The translations under genes were made by a program, and so were the position numbers. Positions 8,577-18,652 of a stretch of 64,000 bases of DNA are shown here, piece by piece; the first letter of the stretch is position 1, and the number at the start of each line of letters is the position of its first letter. Under the pieces are notes generated by a model. It was given only the letters and a program-made list of their open reading frames with translations. It made no database searches and was not told the origin of the DNA. The stretch spans positions 62,001 to 126,000 of the forward strand of contig DASQKI010000046.1 in the NCBI GenBank assembly GCA_035630615.1, read 5' to 3'. This DNA is from DATFRX01 sp035630615. GTDB lineage: Bacteria; Actinomycetota; Actinomycetes; Propionibacteriales; Nocardioidaceae.

Positions 8577-9154
8577 CCGTCGCCGAGTTTCCCAAGACAG
8601 CGGCGTGGCAGCACCGAGACGCCCGGACCGGATTCGAGGTCGCCTACTTCGAGTCGCGAGACGGTGAGCAATTCATCGAGGGATGTACGACGGCCGTTGA
8701 GGCCGGCGTCTCGTGGATCGTCCGCTACGCGATCGGATTGGACGCCGCGGGACGGACACGTTGGGCGCGGATCTCCCACCGCACCGCGGCCGGAGACGGT
8801 GAGGTGCTCGTCGAAGCCGACGGCGCCGGCCACTGGACGGTCGACGGCCGGCCCGCGAGCCACCTCGACGGTTGTCTCGACGTCGACCTCGAGTCGTCCG
8901 CGCTGACCAACGCGTTTCCGGTACGCCCCCTGCGGCTGTCCGTCGGCGCCGAGGCCGAGGCTCCAGCGGCATACGTCCGGGCGGTCGACCTGACCGTCGA
9001 GCGACTCGAGCAGCGCTACGTTCGCGTGCCGGACTCTGACGGGCGACCGGGCTACGACTACACCGCACCGGCCTTCGACTTCGCGGCGCGACTCGTTTAC
9101 GAGGCCGACGGACTGGTGCGCGACTACCCGGGCATCGCGATCCGGGTCGCGTAG
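8573..9154 (+). CDS. Putative glycolipid-binding domain protein (DUF1089)
   Basis: A 193-residue protein resembling PF06475: WQHRDARTGFEVAYFE near the N-terminus, WIVRYAIGLDAAGRTRWARI, GHWTVDGRPASHLDGCLDVD, and ALTNAFPVRPLRL, ending RVYVRVPDSDGR-type and DYTAPAFDFAARL-type strands. The fold is mainly beta and may bind glycolipid, according to the family name; nothing here proves it. The start is set at GTG 8573, which overlaps the EcsC stop and begins at the conserved region; the frame is open further upstream, but that translation is Arg-rich shadow of EcsC. It converges on the sulfotransferase-like gene with only 6 bases between. Confidence 0.8.
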   Translation: MTVAEFPKTAAWQHRDARTGFEVAYFESRDGEQFIEGCTTAVEAGVSWIVRYAIGLDAAGRTRWARISHRTAAGDGEVLVEADGAGHWTVDGRPASHLDGCLDVDLESSALTNAFPVRPLRLSVGAEAEAPAAYVRAVDLTVERLEQRYVRVPDSDGRPGYDYTAPAFDFAARLVYEADGLVRDYPGIAIRVA

Positions 9155-9160
9155 CGCCGA

Positions 9161-10315
9161 TCAGCGGCGACGGCGAAGCCTGCGATAGCCGCGCAGAGCC
9201 CAACCCATCACCCGCCACCGGCCGGCGGCCGCGACGAGACGGTGCTTGAGCCGCTGCCGCCGCGTCGGCGCCTGCTCCGGGCCCGGCCGATCCGACTCGA
9301 GCCGGGCGATCTCGCGAAGCAGCACCTCGATCGCGTCGTATGCCACGCGCAGCTGGTCGACGGCCGGCGCGGCGTCCGGGTCGTACCACGGCTCGTCGCC
9401 GCCGTTTCGTTGCAACTCCTCGAGATCGCCGACGACGTCGTACCCGGCGGCATCGATGTCGCCGATCCACCGCTCGGTCGTCTCGTCCACCCATTCGACG
9501 AGGTTCGGCGGCAGCTGGATGCGCGAAGTCGTGCTGGTCCGGGCCAGCGTCTGGTGCACCAGGACCTCGCGTACGTAGCGGCGATAGACTGGACCCTCGA
9601 GCCGATCCGGCGGCAGCAGCTCGTTGATCTTTCGGATCACTGCCGTCTCCGCGCCGCCGAGACTCACGTTGGCCCGCTCGCTGTCCAAAGGGAGCCACGA
9701 CTCGTCGATCTCGAACAGGTCGAGGAAGCGCCGCATCAGCGTCGATCGCGGCGAGTCCGGGGGCGGGACGGTCAGTACGTGCACCCGATCGGCCGGCAGC
9801 GTCCCGCTCCATCGCGCGAGGACGTCGGGCCAGTGCTGGACCGACCAGAACCACTTCGCCATCGCCGTCTTCGGCCGCTCGGCTCGGAGGTCGGCGCAAA
9901 ACTTCGCGTACGTCAGCTGCCGTCGATGCTTGACGCCCTCCTGCCACTCCGCCGGGATCTGGCGCGCCAGGTCGCGGGCCGAATAGACCAGGTGCACCTC
10001 GCCCTCGAGATCCTCGATCGCGGCCTTGGCCTGCTCGGCCGTGGCGCCGGCGAACACCTCGTGCGACAGGATCACCGTGCCGTCAAATCCGTTGGCCCGC
10101 TGGACCAGCCAACGCCAGGCACCGCCGGCCTCGGCTTCGAGTCCGCCCCAGGACTTGTCGAGCAGGTCGATCGCGCCGAGGAACTGATGATCGAACCGGT
10201 CGGCCGGATAGAGCACGCCCTTGGCCCGCAGACCCTCGCGGTTGACGTACAACAGATCCTGCAGGTGCGACGTGCCGGTCTTGGGCGCACCGACATGGAG
10301 GAAGACCTTCTTCAT
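9161..10315 (-). CDS. Sulfotransferase-like P-loop protein, copy 1
   Basis: A 384-residue protein beginning MKKVFLHVGAPKTGTSHLQ; the PKTGTSHLQ loop corresponds to the 5'-phosphosulfate loop of PAPS-dependent sulfotransferases. A second conserved segment, LVYSARDLARQIPAEWQEG, fits the 3'-phosphate loop region. The C-terminus is rich in Arg. The acceptor is unknown; in actinobacteria such enzymes often modify cell-envelope glycans or lipids, which is inference. A clear paralogue lies at 27842-29035. Start is ATG. It is upstream of nothing obvious and follows HMG-CoA lyase by about 30 bases on the same strand. Confidence 0.76.
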   Translation of the reverse strand: MKKVFLHVGAPKTGTSHLQDLLYVNREGLRAKGVLYPADRFDHQFLGAIDLLDKSWGGLEAEAGGAWRWLVQRANGFDGTVILSHEVFAGATAEQAKAAIEDLEGEVHLVYSARDLARQIPAEWQEGVKHRRQLTYAKFCADLRAERPKTAMAKWFWSVQHWPDVLARWSGTLPADRVHVLTVPPPDSPRSTLMRRFLDLFEIDESWLPLDSERANVSLGGAETAVIRKINELLPPDRLEGPVYRRYVREVLVHQTLARTSTTSRIQLPPNLVEWVDETTERWIGDIDAAGYDVVGDLEELQRNGGDEPWYDPDAAPAVDQLRVAYDAIEVLLREIARLESDRPGPEQAPTRRQRLKHRLVAAAGRWRVMGWALRGYRRLRRRR

Positions 10316-10346
10316 GGTGGGGGCAAGCCTACGGCTCGTGGCCGGG

Positions 10347-11273
10347 TCACCCGCTCAGTGCCTGGACCACGCGAGACGGGCTGGGTCGACCGAGCCGGTC
10401 GGCCATCCATCCGCTGGTCCGGACCAGCGCGTCGAGGTCGACGCCATGGTCGATGCCGAGCCCGTCGAGAAACCACACGAGATCCTCGGTGGCGAGGTTG
10501 CCGGTAGCGCTCTCGGCGTACGGACAGCCGCCGAGTCCGCCGGCCGACGCGTCGTACGTGGTCACGCCGTTGCGCAGCGCAGCGAGCACATTGGCCAGCG
10601 CCTGGCCGTACGTGTCGTGGAAATGCATCGCGAGCCGATCGACCCCGACGCCGGCCGCGCCGAAGGCGTCGACGAGGGCACCGACGTGGCCCGCCGTGCC
10701 GACTCCGATGGTGTCGCCGATCGACAGTTGGGTCGCGCCGAGATCGAGCAACCGCTTGCCCGCGACGACGACCTGGTCCACCGGCACTGCGCCTTCCCAC
10801 GGATCTCCGAAACACATCGACAGGTAGGCGCGGACGTCGACGCCTGCTGCACGGGCTCGGGCCACGACGGGCTCGAACATCGCGTACTGATCCTCCATGC
10901 TGCAGTTGAGGTTGCGCCGGGCGAACGACTCGGTCGCGCTGCCGAAGATCGCGATGCGGGTGACGCCGGCGGCCAGCGCCCGGTCGAGTCCGCGCTCGTT
11001 GGGCACGAGCACCGGCAAAGGCGTCGGCCCGGCAAGGTCGAGCCGCTCGACCAGGTCGGCGGCGTCGGCGAGCTGCGGCACCCACTTGGGGTGGACGAAG
11101 CTGGTCGCCTCGACGATCGGTAGTCCAGCGGCGATCAGACGGCCGACGAACTCCGCCTTCACCTCCACCGGCACCACCGCCGACTCGTTTTGCAGCCCGT
11201 CCCGCGGGCCGACCTCATAGATCGTCACCCGCTCCGGCAGCGTCGGGTCGGGCACCACCATCGGCAGCCCCAT
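10347..11273 (-). CDS. mvaB: Hydroxymethylglutaryl-CoA lyase
   Basis: A 308-residue HMGL-like TIM barrel that cleaves HMG-CoA to acetoacetate and acetyl-CoA, the last step of leucine breakdown. Seen: EVGPRDGLQNE near residue 20, AMHFHDTYGQALAN with the metal-binding His pair, and GGLGGCPYAESATGNLATED with the catalytic Cys loop. The ATG at 11273 has a strong AAGGAGAG site and removes a meaningless upstream extension that reads through an inverted repeat. The acyl-CoA carboxylase operon 1.2 kb away fits a shared role in branched-chain acyl-CoA degradation. Confidence 0.91.
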   Translation of the reverse strand: MGLPMVVPDPTLPERVTIYEVGPRDGLQNESAVVPVEVKAEFVGRLIAAGLPIVEATSFVHPKWVPQLADAADLVERLDLAGPTPLPVLVPNERGLDRALAAGVTRIAIFGSATESFARRNLNCSMEDQYAMFEPVVARARAAGVDVRAYLSMCFGDPWEGAVPVDQVVVAGKRLLDLGATQLSIGDTIGVGTAGHVGALVDAFGAAGVGVDRLAMHFHDTYGQALANVLAALRNGVTTYDASAGGLGGCPYAESATGNLATEDLVWFLDGLGIDHGVDLDALVRTSGWMADRLGRPSPSRVVQALSG

Positions 11274-11288
11274 CGACTCTCCTTCCGC

Positions 11289-11334
11289 GTTGTCAGGCAC
11301 ATGTTGAGCCCCAGGTCCATATGTGCCTGACAAC
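11289..11334. repeat. Inverted repeat, GTTGTCAGGCACAT family (copy 1)
   Basis: Perfect 14-base arms GTTGTCAGGCACAT (11289-11302) and ATGTGCCTGACAAC (11321-11334) enclose 18 bases. It lies between the divergent HMG-CoA lyase and MerR genes, so it cannot be a convergent terminator; it overlaps their promoter region. Copies with nearly identical arms occur at 45847-45892 and 49768-49813. Confidence 0.85.
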
Positions 11335-11383
11335 TTTTGCGGTTGACCCTGACACAGTGTGAGGTCGTAGACCAGGAGCCGTC

Positions 11384-12211
11384 ATGTTCAGCATCGGAGA
11401 CTTCGCCAGTCACGGCCGGGTGTCAGTACGCATGTTGCGCCACTACGACGCGATCGGCCTGCTGCCGCCCGCGCGGGTCGACCCGGCCACGGGCTACCGC
11501 GCGTACGACGCGAGCCAGCTGTCCCGGCTCAACCGGATCGTCGCCCTCAAGGACCTCGGGTTCATGCTCGAGCAGGTGCGCTCGATCCTCGACGACAAGG
11601 TCAGCGCCGACGAGCTGCGCGGCATGCTGCGGCTGCGGGAGGCCGACCTACAGTCGCGACTCGCGGCCGACACGGCGCGGCTGCACCAGGTCGAGGCGAG
11701 GCTCCGACTCATCGAAGAGGAGGGCGCAATGCCGACCGACGATGTTCAGATCAAGCGGATCCCTGGAGTACGCGTCGCCGAGCTCACCGCGACGGCCGAC
11801 GGCTTCGAGCCGGAGGCGATCGGGCCGGTGATCCAGCCGCTGTACGACCAGCTCATGAAGGCACTCGAGCGGGCCCACGTCACGCCGACCGGGCCGGCCG
11901 TCGCCTACTACGAGGACGCCTCCGACGGTGATCGGGTCGTCGTACACGCCGCGATACCGGTCAACGCGGTCGCGAGCGACACGTACGACTTCGCGATCGT
12001 CGACCTGCCCCCGATCGAGCAGGCCGCTACGATCGTGCACCGCGGACCGATGGACGGCGTCATGTCGACCATCCAGACGCTGGCTCGCTGGATCGACGCC
12101 AACGACTATCGCTCGGTCGGCTACAACCGCGAGCTCTACCTCGACTACGGCATGAGCGACGACTCGAGCGGGTGGACGACGGAGCTGCAGGAGCCGGTCG
12201 TCGGACCGTGA
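11384..12211 (+). CDS. MerR-family regulator with effector-binding domain
   Basis: A 275-residue regulator. Residues 1-70 form the MerR winged helix (MFSIGDFASHGRVSVRMLRHYDAIGLL with TGYRAYDASQLSRLNRI), followed by a coiled coil to about residue 115. The C-terminal 155 residues are a GyrI-like/BmrR-type effector domain (VRVAELTATADGF, LPPIEQAATIVHRGPM), which binds small hydrophobic ligands in characterised relatives. Such proteins activate promoters with long -35/-10 spacers, often their own or a neighbouring exporter. It is divergent from HMG-CoA lyase; whether it controls that gene is unknown. Confidence 0.88.
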   Translation: MFSIGDFASHGRVSVRMLRHYDAIGLLPPARVDPATGYRAYDASQLSRLNRIVALKDLGFMLEQVRSILDDKVSADELRGMLRLREADLQSRLAADTARLHQVEARLRLIEEEGAMPTDDVQIKRIPGVRVAELTATADGFEPEAIGPVIQPLYDQLMKALERAHVTPTGPAVAYYEDASDGDRVVVHAAIPVNAVASDTYDFAIVDLPPIEQAATIVHRGPMDGVMSTIQTLARWIDANDYRSVGYNRELYLDYGMSDDSSGWTTELQEPVVGP

Positions 12212-12220
12212 CCCGACTCG

Positions 12221-12278
12221 GGTTTGCGCACATCTACGTCACCGGCGCCAGCCTTCGTGACGGAGAAGTGCGCAAACC
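12221..12278. repeat. Long inverted repeat between convergent genes
   Basis: Arms 12221-12242 and 12257-12278 are 22 bases each with two mismatches; the core is GGTTTGCGCAC. It sits just after the MerR stop and before the converging acyl-CoA carboxylase operon, so it may terminate transcription on one or both strands. The core is unlike the other repeat families except for a shared TTGCG. Confidence 0.65.
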
Positions 12279-12348
12279 GGGGTCCGACTGCGGGCGCCTG
12301 ACCTGCCGGCCTGGACGTTTCGCGTGAATTCCGACATTCTGTGTCGGC

Positions 12349-12444
12349 ATGATGGACGCCTACGAAGACGAGGCTTACGTATTCGCGACCCTGGACGAGC
12401 TACTCGGGGATGAGGAGGAGCTTCTCGAGAGCGACCGGGCTTAA
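12349..12444 (+). CDS. Possible small acidic protein (31 aa)
   Basis: An ATG-to-TAA frame encodes MMDAYEDEAYVFATLDELLG and then a very acidic tail ending in ESDRA. Codon third positions are mostly G or C, as in neighbouring genes. There is no clear ribosome-binding site; a small hairpin CCGACA/TGTCGG lies just upstream, overlapping the start. It overlaps the end of the acyl-CoA carboxylase alpha gene by four bases on the other strand. Nothing is recognised, and chance is a real possibility. Confidence 0.2.
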   Translation: MMDAYEDEAYVFATLDELLGDEEELLESDRA

Positions 12445-14414
12445 GGCGGTGCCTCGACGACGAAGAGCGTGTCGCCGAGGCTGACCTGCTGACCCGCCGC
12501 CGCGTCGACGACGGCAACCGCCCCGTCATAAGGCGCCTTCAGGGCCAGCTCCATCTTCATCGCTTCCATGACACCGAGGGTGTCTCCGGCACTTACCGAC
12601 TGACCGGCCTCGACGCGTACGTCGAGCACCGTGCCGGGCATCGGCGCGGTAACCGAACCGTCGGATGTCGTCGCTGCGGCGGCCGGCCCGAACGCATCGG
12701 GCCGAGTGAGCACATGCGGCTGCCCCCGATAGCCCACCGTGACGGTGTGCCGGTCGATCTCGACGTACGCCTCGTGGATGACGCCGTCGATCTCGAGGCG
12801 GCGGGCCGCCCCCGGTCCGGCGATCGGCCGGACCCGCCAGGTGTGATCCGAGATCGCGACGGTGCCCGCGGCTCGGTCGACGGTTGCCACCAGGTCGTCG
12901 AGCTCGATCAGGATCGGCGCGGCCGGGCCGGCCAATCGCCACCCGTCCGCGACGCCGAACGGGTGGGCCGGGTCGGCCGCGGTCTGCCGGTCGGCGAGCC
13001 ACCACGATCCGATGACGGCGATCTCGTCCGGTGTCTCGGGCGCGAACTCCTCGAGGTGCCGGTCGAGCCATGCGGTGTCGATCGCGGCGTCCCGAAACGC
13101 ATCGGAGGCGGCGATCTGGCGGAGGAATCCGACGTTGGTGGTCAGTCCCAGGATCGCGGTGTCGTCGAGTGCCTGCAGCAGGGCCTGGCGAGCGGCTCCT
13201 CGGGTCGTGCCGTGCACGATGATCTTGCCGACGAGCGGGTCGTAGGCTGTGCCGATCTCCTGCCCCGACTCCAGGGCGGCGTCGACCCGGGCCGTCTCGG
13301 GCCAGACGACCGTGGACGCGACGCCGGCCTGCGGCAGGAAGCCGTTATACGGGTCCTCGGCATAGACCCGCACCTCGATGGCGTGGCCGTCGGGGGCCGC
13401 CAGGCCGAGATCGGGTGACAGCGGCGCGCCGGCCGCAATCGCGAGCTGAAGCTGGACCAGGTCGACGCCGGTGATCGCCTCGGTGACGGGGTGCTCGACC
13501 TGGAGGCGGGTGTTCATCTCGAGGAAGTACGCCTGCTCGTCGACCTCGTCGACCAGGAACTCGACCGTACCCGCGCCGACATAGTCGACCTCCTTCGCGA
13601 GCGCGACCGCGGCCGAATGCAGCCCGGCCTGCAGATCAGGCGAGATCGTCGGCGCCGGCGCCTCCTCGATGACCTTCTGGTGCCGTCGCTGGGTCGAGCA
13701 GTCGCGCTCGAAAAGGTGCGCGACGTTGCCGTGCAAGTCGGCCACGACCTGGACCTCGATGTGGCGACCCCGCTCGATATAGCTCTCGATGATCAGGGTG
13801 TCGTCGCCAAAGGCAGCCACCGCTTCACGGCCCGCGGCGGCGAGGGCGTCGGCAAGGTCAGCGGGGTCGTGCACGATCCGCATGCCCTTGCCGCCGCCTC
13901 CGGAGGCCGCCTTCACGAGGACGGGGTAGGCGTCCGGGGAAGTTTCGTCCGCCTCGAACCGTGGCACCACCGGCACGCCGGCACGGCCTGCGATGTCACG
14001 GGCCCGATCCTTGCGGCCCATCGCCTCCATCGCCTCGGCCGGCGGGCCGACCCACACCAGCCCCGCATCGACGACCGCGCGAGCAAACTCGTCCCGCTCC
14101 GACAAGAACCCGTAGCCCGGATGCACCGCGTCCGCGCCCGAGACCGTCGCCGCGCGAAGCAGCGCCTCGATCGAGAGGTACGACTCGGCCGCCGGCGCCG
14201 GTCCCAGCCGCACCGCGGTGTCCGCCTCCCGTACGTGCGGCGCTGCCCGGTCGGCGTCGGAGTAGACCGCGACCGTACGCAGCCCGGCCGCCCGCGCCGC
14301 CCGGATCACGCGCACCGCGATCTCGCCCCGGTTGGCGACCAGCAGGGTCGAAAACTCGCGGATCGCCGGGTCTAAACCCTCGGATCGCGGGTCCGAAACT
14401 TTCGGATCGGCCAT
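12441..14414 (-). CDS. Acyl-CoA carboxylase alpha subunit (biotin carboxylase + biotin carrier)
   Basis: A 657-residue biotin-dependent carboxylase subunit that carboxylates its own biotin with ATP and bicarbonate. Residues from about 20 carry STLLVANRGEIAVRVIRAAR, then the ATP-grasp fold (KAASGGGGKGMRI, FLEMNTRLQVEHPVTE, EVRVYAEDPYNGFLPQ), a linker domain, and a C-terminal carrier domain with EAMKMEL; the biotinylated Lys is near residue 620. The start at 14414 leaves a one-base gap after the beta-subunit stop. The N-terminal 20 residues (MADPKVSDPRSEGLDPAIRE) come from a 22-base tandem repeat and are not seen in typical homologues, which begin near FSTLLVANRGE. Geranyl-, methylcrotonyl- or propionyl-CoA could be the substrate. 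Confidence 0.93.
   Translation of the reverse strand: MADPKVSDPRSEGLDPAIREFSTLLVANRGEIAVRVIRAARAAGLRTVAVYSDADRAAPHVREADTAVRLGPAPAAESYLSIEALLRAATVSGADAVHPGYGFLSERDEFARAVVDAGLVWVGPPAEAMEAMGRKDRARDIAGRAGVPVVPRFEADETSPDAYPVLVKAASGGGGKGMRIVHDPADLADALAAAGREAVAAFGDDTLIIESYIERGRHIEVQVVADLHGNVAHLFERDCSTQRRHQKVIEEAPAPTISPDLQAGLHSAAVALAKEVDYVGAGTVEFLVDEVDEQAYFLEMNTRLQVEHPVTEAITGVDLVQLQLAIAAGAPLSPDLGLAAPDGHAIEVRVYAEDPYNGFLPQAGVASTVVWPETARVDAALESGQEIGTAYDPLVGKIIVHGTTRGAARQALLQALDDTAILGLTTNVGFLRQIAASDAFRDAAIDTAWLDRHLEEFAPETPDEIAVIGSWWLADRQTAADPAHPFGVADGWRLAGPAAPILIELDDLVATVDRAAGTVAISDHTWRVRPIAGPGAARRLEIDGVIHEAYVEIDRHTVTVGYRGQPHVLTRPDAFGPAAAATTSDGSVTAPMPGTVLDVRVEAGQSVSAGDTLGVMEAMKMELALKAPYDGAVAVVDAAAGQQVSLGDTLFVVEAPP
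14355..14408. repeat. 22-base tandem repeat at the 5' end of the carboxylase alpha gene
   Basis: On the minus strand GATCCG recurs exactly every 22 bases (starting at 14408, 14386 and 14364), with GATCCGAAAGTTTCGGACCC and GATCCGAGGGTTTAGACCCG as the two complete units (20 of 22 bases shown). The first contains the palindrome CCGAAAGTTTCGG. It encodes the unusual N-terminal extension of the protein. Confidence 0.7.
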
Positions 14415-14415
14415 G

Positions 14416-16074
<1,659 letters not shown>

Positions 16075-16249
16075 CCCAACCTCCTCGCTGACGTCCGGCA
16101 ATCGGAGCGCTCCAACCCCACTTTGCAGGACGTCCGAATGTTAACGGCCCCCATGGCAATGTTGCTGGAGGCGATGGACCCTGCCCACGGACGGTGACCG
16201 ATAACCTGACGATCGGGGGACAGGCACTGACCGGCTAAGGGGTGGCGTC

Positions 16250-17128
16250 ATGCGTAAGGGTGTCGTGCTCGCGACGGCCGTCGCCTTGCTGACCGTGATG
16301 TTCGCATGGTCGCAATGGGACGGTGGCCCGTCGATCGAGCCGTCGGGCGATGTCGAGTTAGCGCCGCCGATGGACGTCAGCCTGATGCAGGTACGCACGG
16401 CCGAGAGCACCCGACGGGTCGCGATCCGGATCACCAACACCGGCCACGAGGCGTTCACGGTCACCGCAGTACGCCTCATCTGGCCGGCGCTGCCCGAGTC
16501 CGCCGAGACGCCGAAGGACTCGGTGTTCGGTCCGGGGCGAACCATCGACCTGTCGACGATGTACGGCCAGCCCGACTGCACCGGCTACCCGCAACTGCCT
16601 CCGACGCCTCCCGCGGCCGAGATCCAGCTCGCCGACACCGACTCCATCGTCACCCGGCCGCTCGACGCCCATGGCCAGGAGTGGATCGAGCGCCTGTACG
16701 CCGACGAGTGCAAGGCGGCCGCGCTGCATGCCGTCGCCGACATCCGGCTGCTCGACCAATGGACGCGGATCGAGGTCGACGGCCGGCCGTTCCTGCGGGG
16801 TTGGCTCGAGCTCGATCGGGTAAGCGGAGACCAAACCGTCACGGTCGACTCCATCTTCGGCAGCGTCCTCGTAGGCTTCTGGCCCGCCAACCCCGGCCGT
16901 CCGGTCGCGGTGCTCAGCGGAGGCCAGCAAAGCGTACGCATCCCGGTTCTGCTCGGGGCCTACAACCGCTGCGACGACCACGCTCTGGCAGGGGCGACGC
17001 AGGTCTTCCTGCTCAGCGTGTTCACCCGCTACGGCACGACACCGGCGCAACGGATCATCGTGTCGCCGAGCGTGCCGGTCCGAAACCGTGCCCTCGACGT
17101 CGTCCATGACGCCTGCCTCGGCGCCTGA
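16250..17128 (+). CDS. Membrane-anchored or exported hypothetical protein
   Basis: A 292-residue protein not recognised by family. Residues 1-20 (MRKGVVLATAVALLTVMFAW) are a signal-anchor or signal peptide without a clear lipobox. The rest looks extracytoplasmic and beta-rich, with an Ig-like segment (RRVAIRITNTGHEAFTVTAV) near residue 60 and a second after residue 190 (DQTVTVDSIFGSVLVGFWP). Four Cys residues may form disulfides. The start has an AGGGGTGG site. It is divergent from the carboxylase operon and converges on the luciferase-like gene. Confidence 0.7.
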   Translation: MRKGVVLATAVALLTVMFAWSQWDGGPSIEPSGDVELAPPMDVSLMQVRTAESTRRVAIRITNTGHEAFTVTAVRLIWPALPESAETPKDSVFGPGRTIDLSTMYGQPDCTGYPQLPPTPPAAEIQLADTDSIVTRPLDAHGQEWIERLYADECKAAALHAVADIRLLDQWTRIEVDGRPFLRGWLELDRVSGDQTVTVDSIFGSVLVGFWPANPGRPVAVLSGGQQSVRIPVLLGAYNRCDDHALAGATQVFLLSVFTRYGTTPAQRIIVSPSVPVRNRALDVVHDACLGA

Positions 17129-17136
17129 CCCCTCCG

Positions 17137-17195
17137 TCGAGTGGCGCAACGTCGTCGAGATTCAGCCCGAAAGGTGACGACCGTGCGCCACTCGG
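17137..17195. repeat. Inverted repeat, GAGTGGCGCA family (copy 1)
   Basis: Arms 17137-17156 and 17176-17195 (20 bases, two mismatches; core GAGTGGCGCA) enclose 19 bases. It lies between convergent genes and could terminate both. A second member with the same core is at 42444-42500. Confidence 0.75.
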
Positions 17196-17198
17196 CGA

Positions 17199-18134
17199 TC
17201 AGATGGCCGCGACCTGAGGCGCCACCTGGGCGGCGATCAGCTCGAGGTGGTCGAGGTCGGCCAGGTCGAGCACCTGGAGGTACGCCCGGCTGGCTCCGGC
17301 CTCGGCAAACCGACCGAGCTTGTCGACGACGTCGCTCGGCGTGCCCGCGAGACCACTGGCCCGGACCTCGTCGACCTCGCGGCCGATCGCCTCGGCGCGG
17401 CGACCGATCTCCGCCTCGTCGCGCCCGACGCACACCACATGCGCGAACGAATACCGCATCGAGTCCGCGGCCCGACCCGCCTCGGCGCAGGCGGATCGTA
17501 CTCGGTCAAAGGCCTCCCGCGTTGGCTCCAGATCGTGGAACGGCACGTTGAACTCGTCGGCGTACCGGGCGGCGAGGGCCGGTGTACGCCGCGGTCCGAC
17601 GCCGCCGACCAGCACCGGCGGCCGGGGTCGCTGCACGGGCTTCGGCAACGCGGGCGAGTCGGTCAGCTCGTAATGTTTCCCGGTGTACGAAAACGTCTCG
17701 CCGTCTGGGGTCTCCCACAGCCCGGTCAGGACGGCGAGCTGCTCCTCGAGCCGGTCGAACCGCTCCGCCACGGAGGGGAACGGGATGCCGTAGGCCCGGT
17801 GCTCGGCGTCGAACCAGCCGGCGCCGAGACCGAACTCGACCCGGCCCGCGCTCATCTGATCGACCTCGGCGACCGCGATCGCCAGCGGGCCGGGCAGCCG
17901 AAACGTCGCCGCCGTCATCAAGGTGCCGAGCCGGACTCGCGACGTGTCGCGGGCGAGACCGGCGAGCGTCACCCAGGCGTCGGTCGGCCCGGGCAGCCCG
18001 TCGCCGCCCATCGTCAGGTAGTGATCGGACCGGAAGAACGCGTCGAAGCCGAGGTCCTCGGTCGCCCTGGCCACGCGCAGCAGGTCGTCGTAGCTCGCAC
18101 CCTGCTGCGGTTCGGTGAAGATCCGCATGTCCAT
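17199..18134 (-). CDS. Luciferase-like (LLM) F420-dependent oxidoreductase
   Basis: A 311-residue TIM-barrel protein of the bacterial luciferase-like superfamily: ATEDLGFDAFFRSDHYL, SRVRLGTLMTAATFRLPGPLA, GRVEFGLGAGWFDAEHRAYGIPFP, and PVLVGGVGPRRTPALAARYADEFN are typical of the actinobacterial F420-binding class. Such enzymes use reduced F420 or flavin; the substrate is unknown. The start is set at ATG 18134, just after the OsmC stop; ATG 18128 is also possible. It is probably co-transcribed with the OsmC gene. Confidence 0.88.
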   Translation of the reverse strand: MDMRIFTEPQQGASYDDLLRVARATEDLGFDAFFRSDHYLTMGGDGLPGPTDAWVTLAGLARDTSRVRLGTLMTAATFRLPGPLAIAVAEVDQMSAGRVEFGLGAGWFDAEHRAYGIPFPSVAERFDRLEEQLAVLTGLWETPDGETFSYTGKHYELTDSPALPKPVQRPRPPVLVGGVGPRRTPALAARYADEFNVPFHDLEPTREAFDRVRSACAEAGRAADSMRYSFAHVVCVGRDEAEIGRRAEAIGREVDEVRASGLAGTPSDVVDKLGRFAEAGASRAYLQVLDLADLDHLELIAAQVAPQVAAI

Positions 18135-18139
18135 CGGCT

Positions 18140-18565
18140 TCAGTCGACCTGGGTCGCGATCGGCGTGCCGGACTCGACCGTCCGACCGACCGTGCACAGC
18201 CGCTCGTGCGACTTCTCGACCGCGTCGGGAAGGATGGCGCGGGCGACTTCACCCTCCTTGCCCTCGGGAAACGTGATCTTGAACGTCACCTTGATGTCGG
18301 TGAGGTGGTTGCCGATCTCGTCGCGCACCTTGTCCGCCTCGACGTCGACCCGGAACGACTCGGGCTCGGCACGCCGCGAGGTCAGAATGTCGACATCGAC
18401 CGCCGTACACGCCCCGATCGCGCCGAGGAGCAGCTCGGTGGGGGTGAAGTCAGCGTCGTCGCCGGTCCCTACGGTCACCCGGCCGTCGCGGGCGTTGCTG
18501 ATCGTGAAGCGGCCGTTCGACGTACGCTCGATGGACACGCTGCGGTGGTCGCGAGTGTGGGCCAT
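18140..18565 (-). CDS. OsmC-family peroxide-reducing protein
   Basis: A 141-residue OsmC/Ohr-type protein. Seen: TPTELLLGAIGACTAVDVDIL with the first redox Cys in GACTA, and a second Cys in HERLCTVGRT, spaced as in the family; Glu in TPTELL is conserved. These proteins reduce organic hydroperoxides with lipoylated or dithiol partners. The ATG at 18565 fits the fold; ATG 18586 is an alternative. It lies 5 bases before the luciferase-like gene. Confidence 0.88.
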   Translation of the reverse strand: MAHTRDHRSVSIERTSNGRFTISNARDGRVTVGTGDDADFTPTELLLGAIGACTAVDVDILTSRRAEPESFRVDVEADKVRDEIGNHLTDIKVTFKITFPEGKEGEVARAILPDAVEKSHERLCTVGRTVESGTPIATQVD

Positions 18566-18627
18566 GTTCGCAACTCTGCCAGACATCGCGCTCAAACCGG
18601 GACTACTAGTAGCCGTTGAGCGAGATC

Positions 18628-18644
18628 GGTACCACTGCGGTACC
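18628..18644. promoter_or_regulatory. Direct repeat GGTACC before the antitoxin gene
   Basis: GGTACCA occurs twice, 11 bases apart (18628 and 18639), about one helical turn, immediately before the antitoxin ATG at 18653. Ribbon-helix-helix antitoxins usually bind such repeated palindromes to repress their own operon, so this is a probable operator overlapping the promoter or leader. Confidence 0.5.
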
Positions 18645-18652
18645 ATGAACCC

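Noticed and set aside
9242..10507. Long plus-strand frame opposite the sulfotransferase-like gene
   Set aside because: No recognisable motifs, and Arg-rich composition typical of antisense frames.
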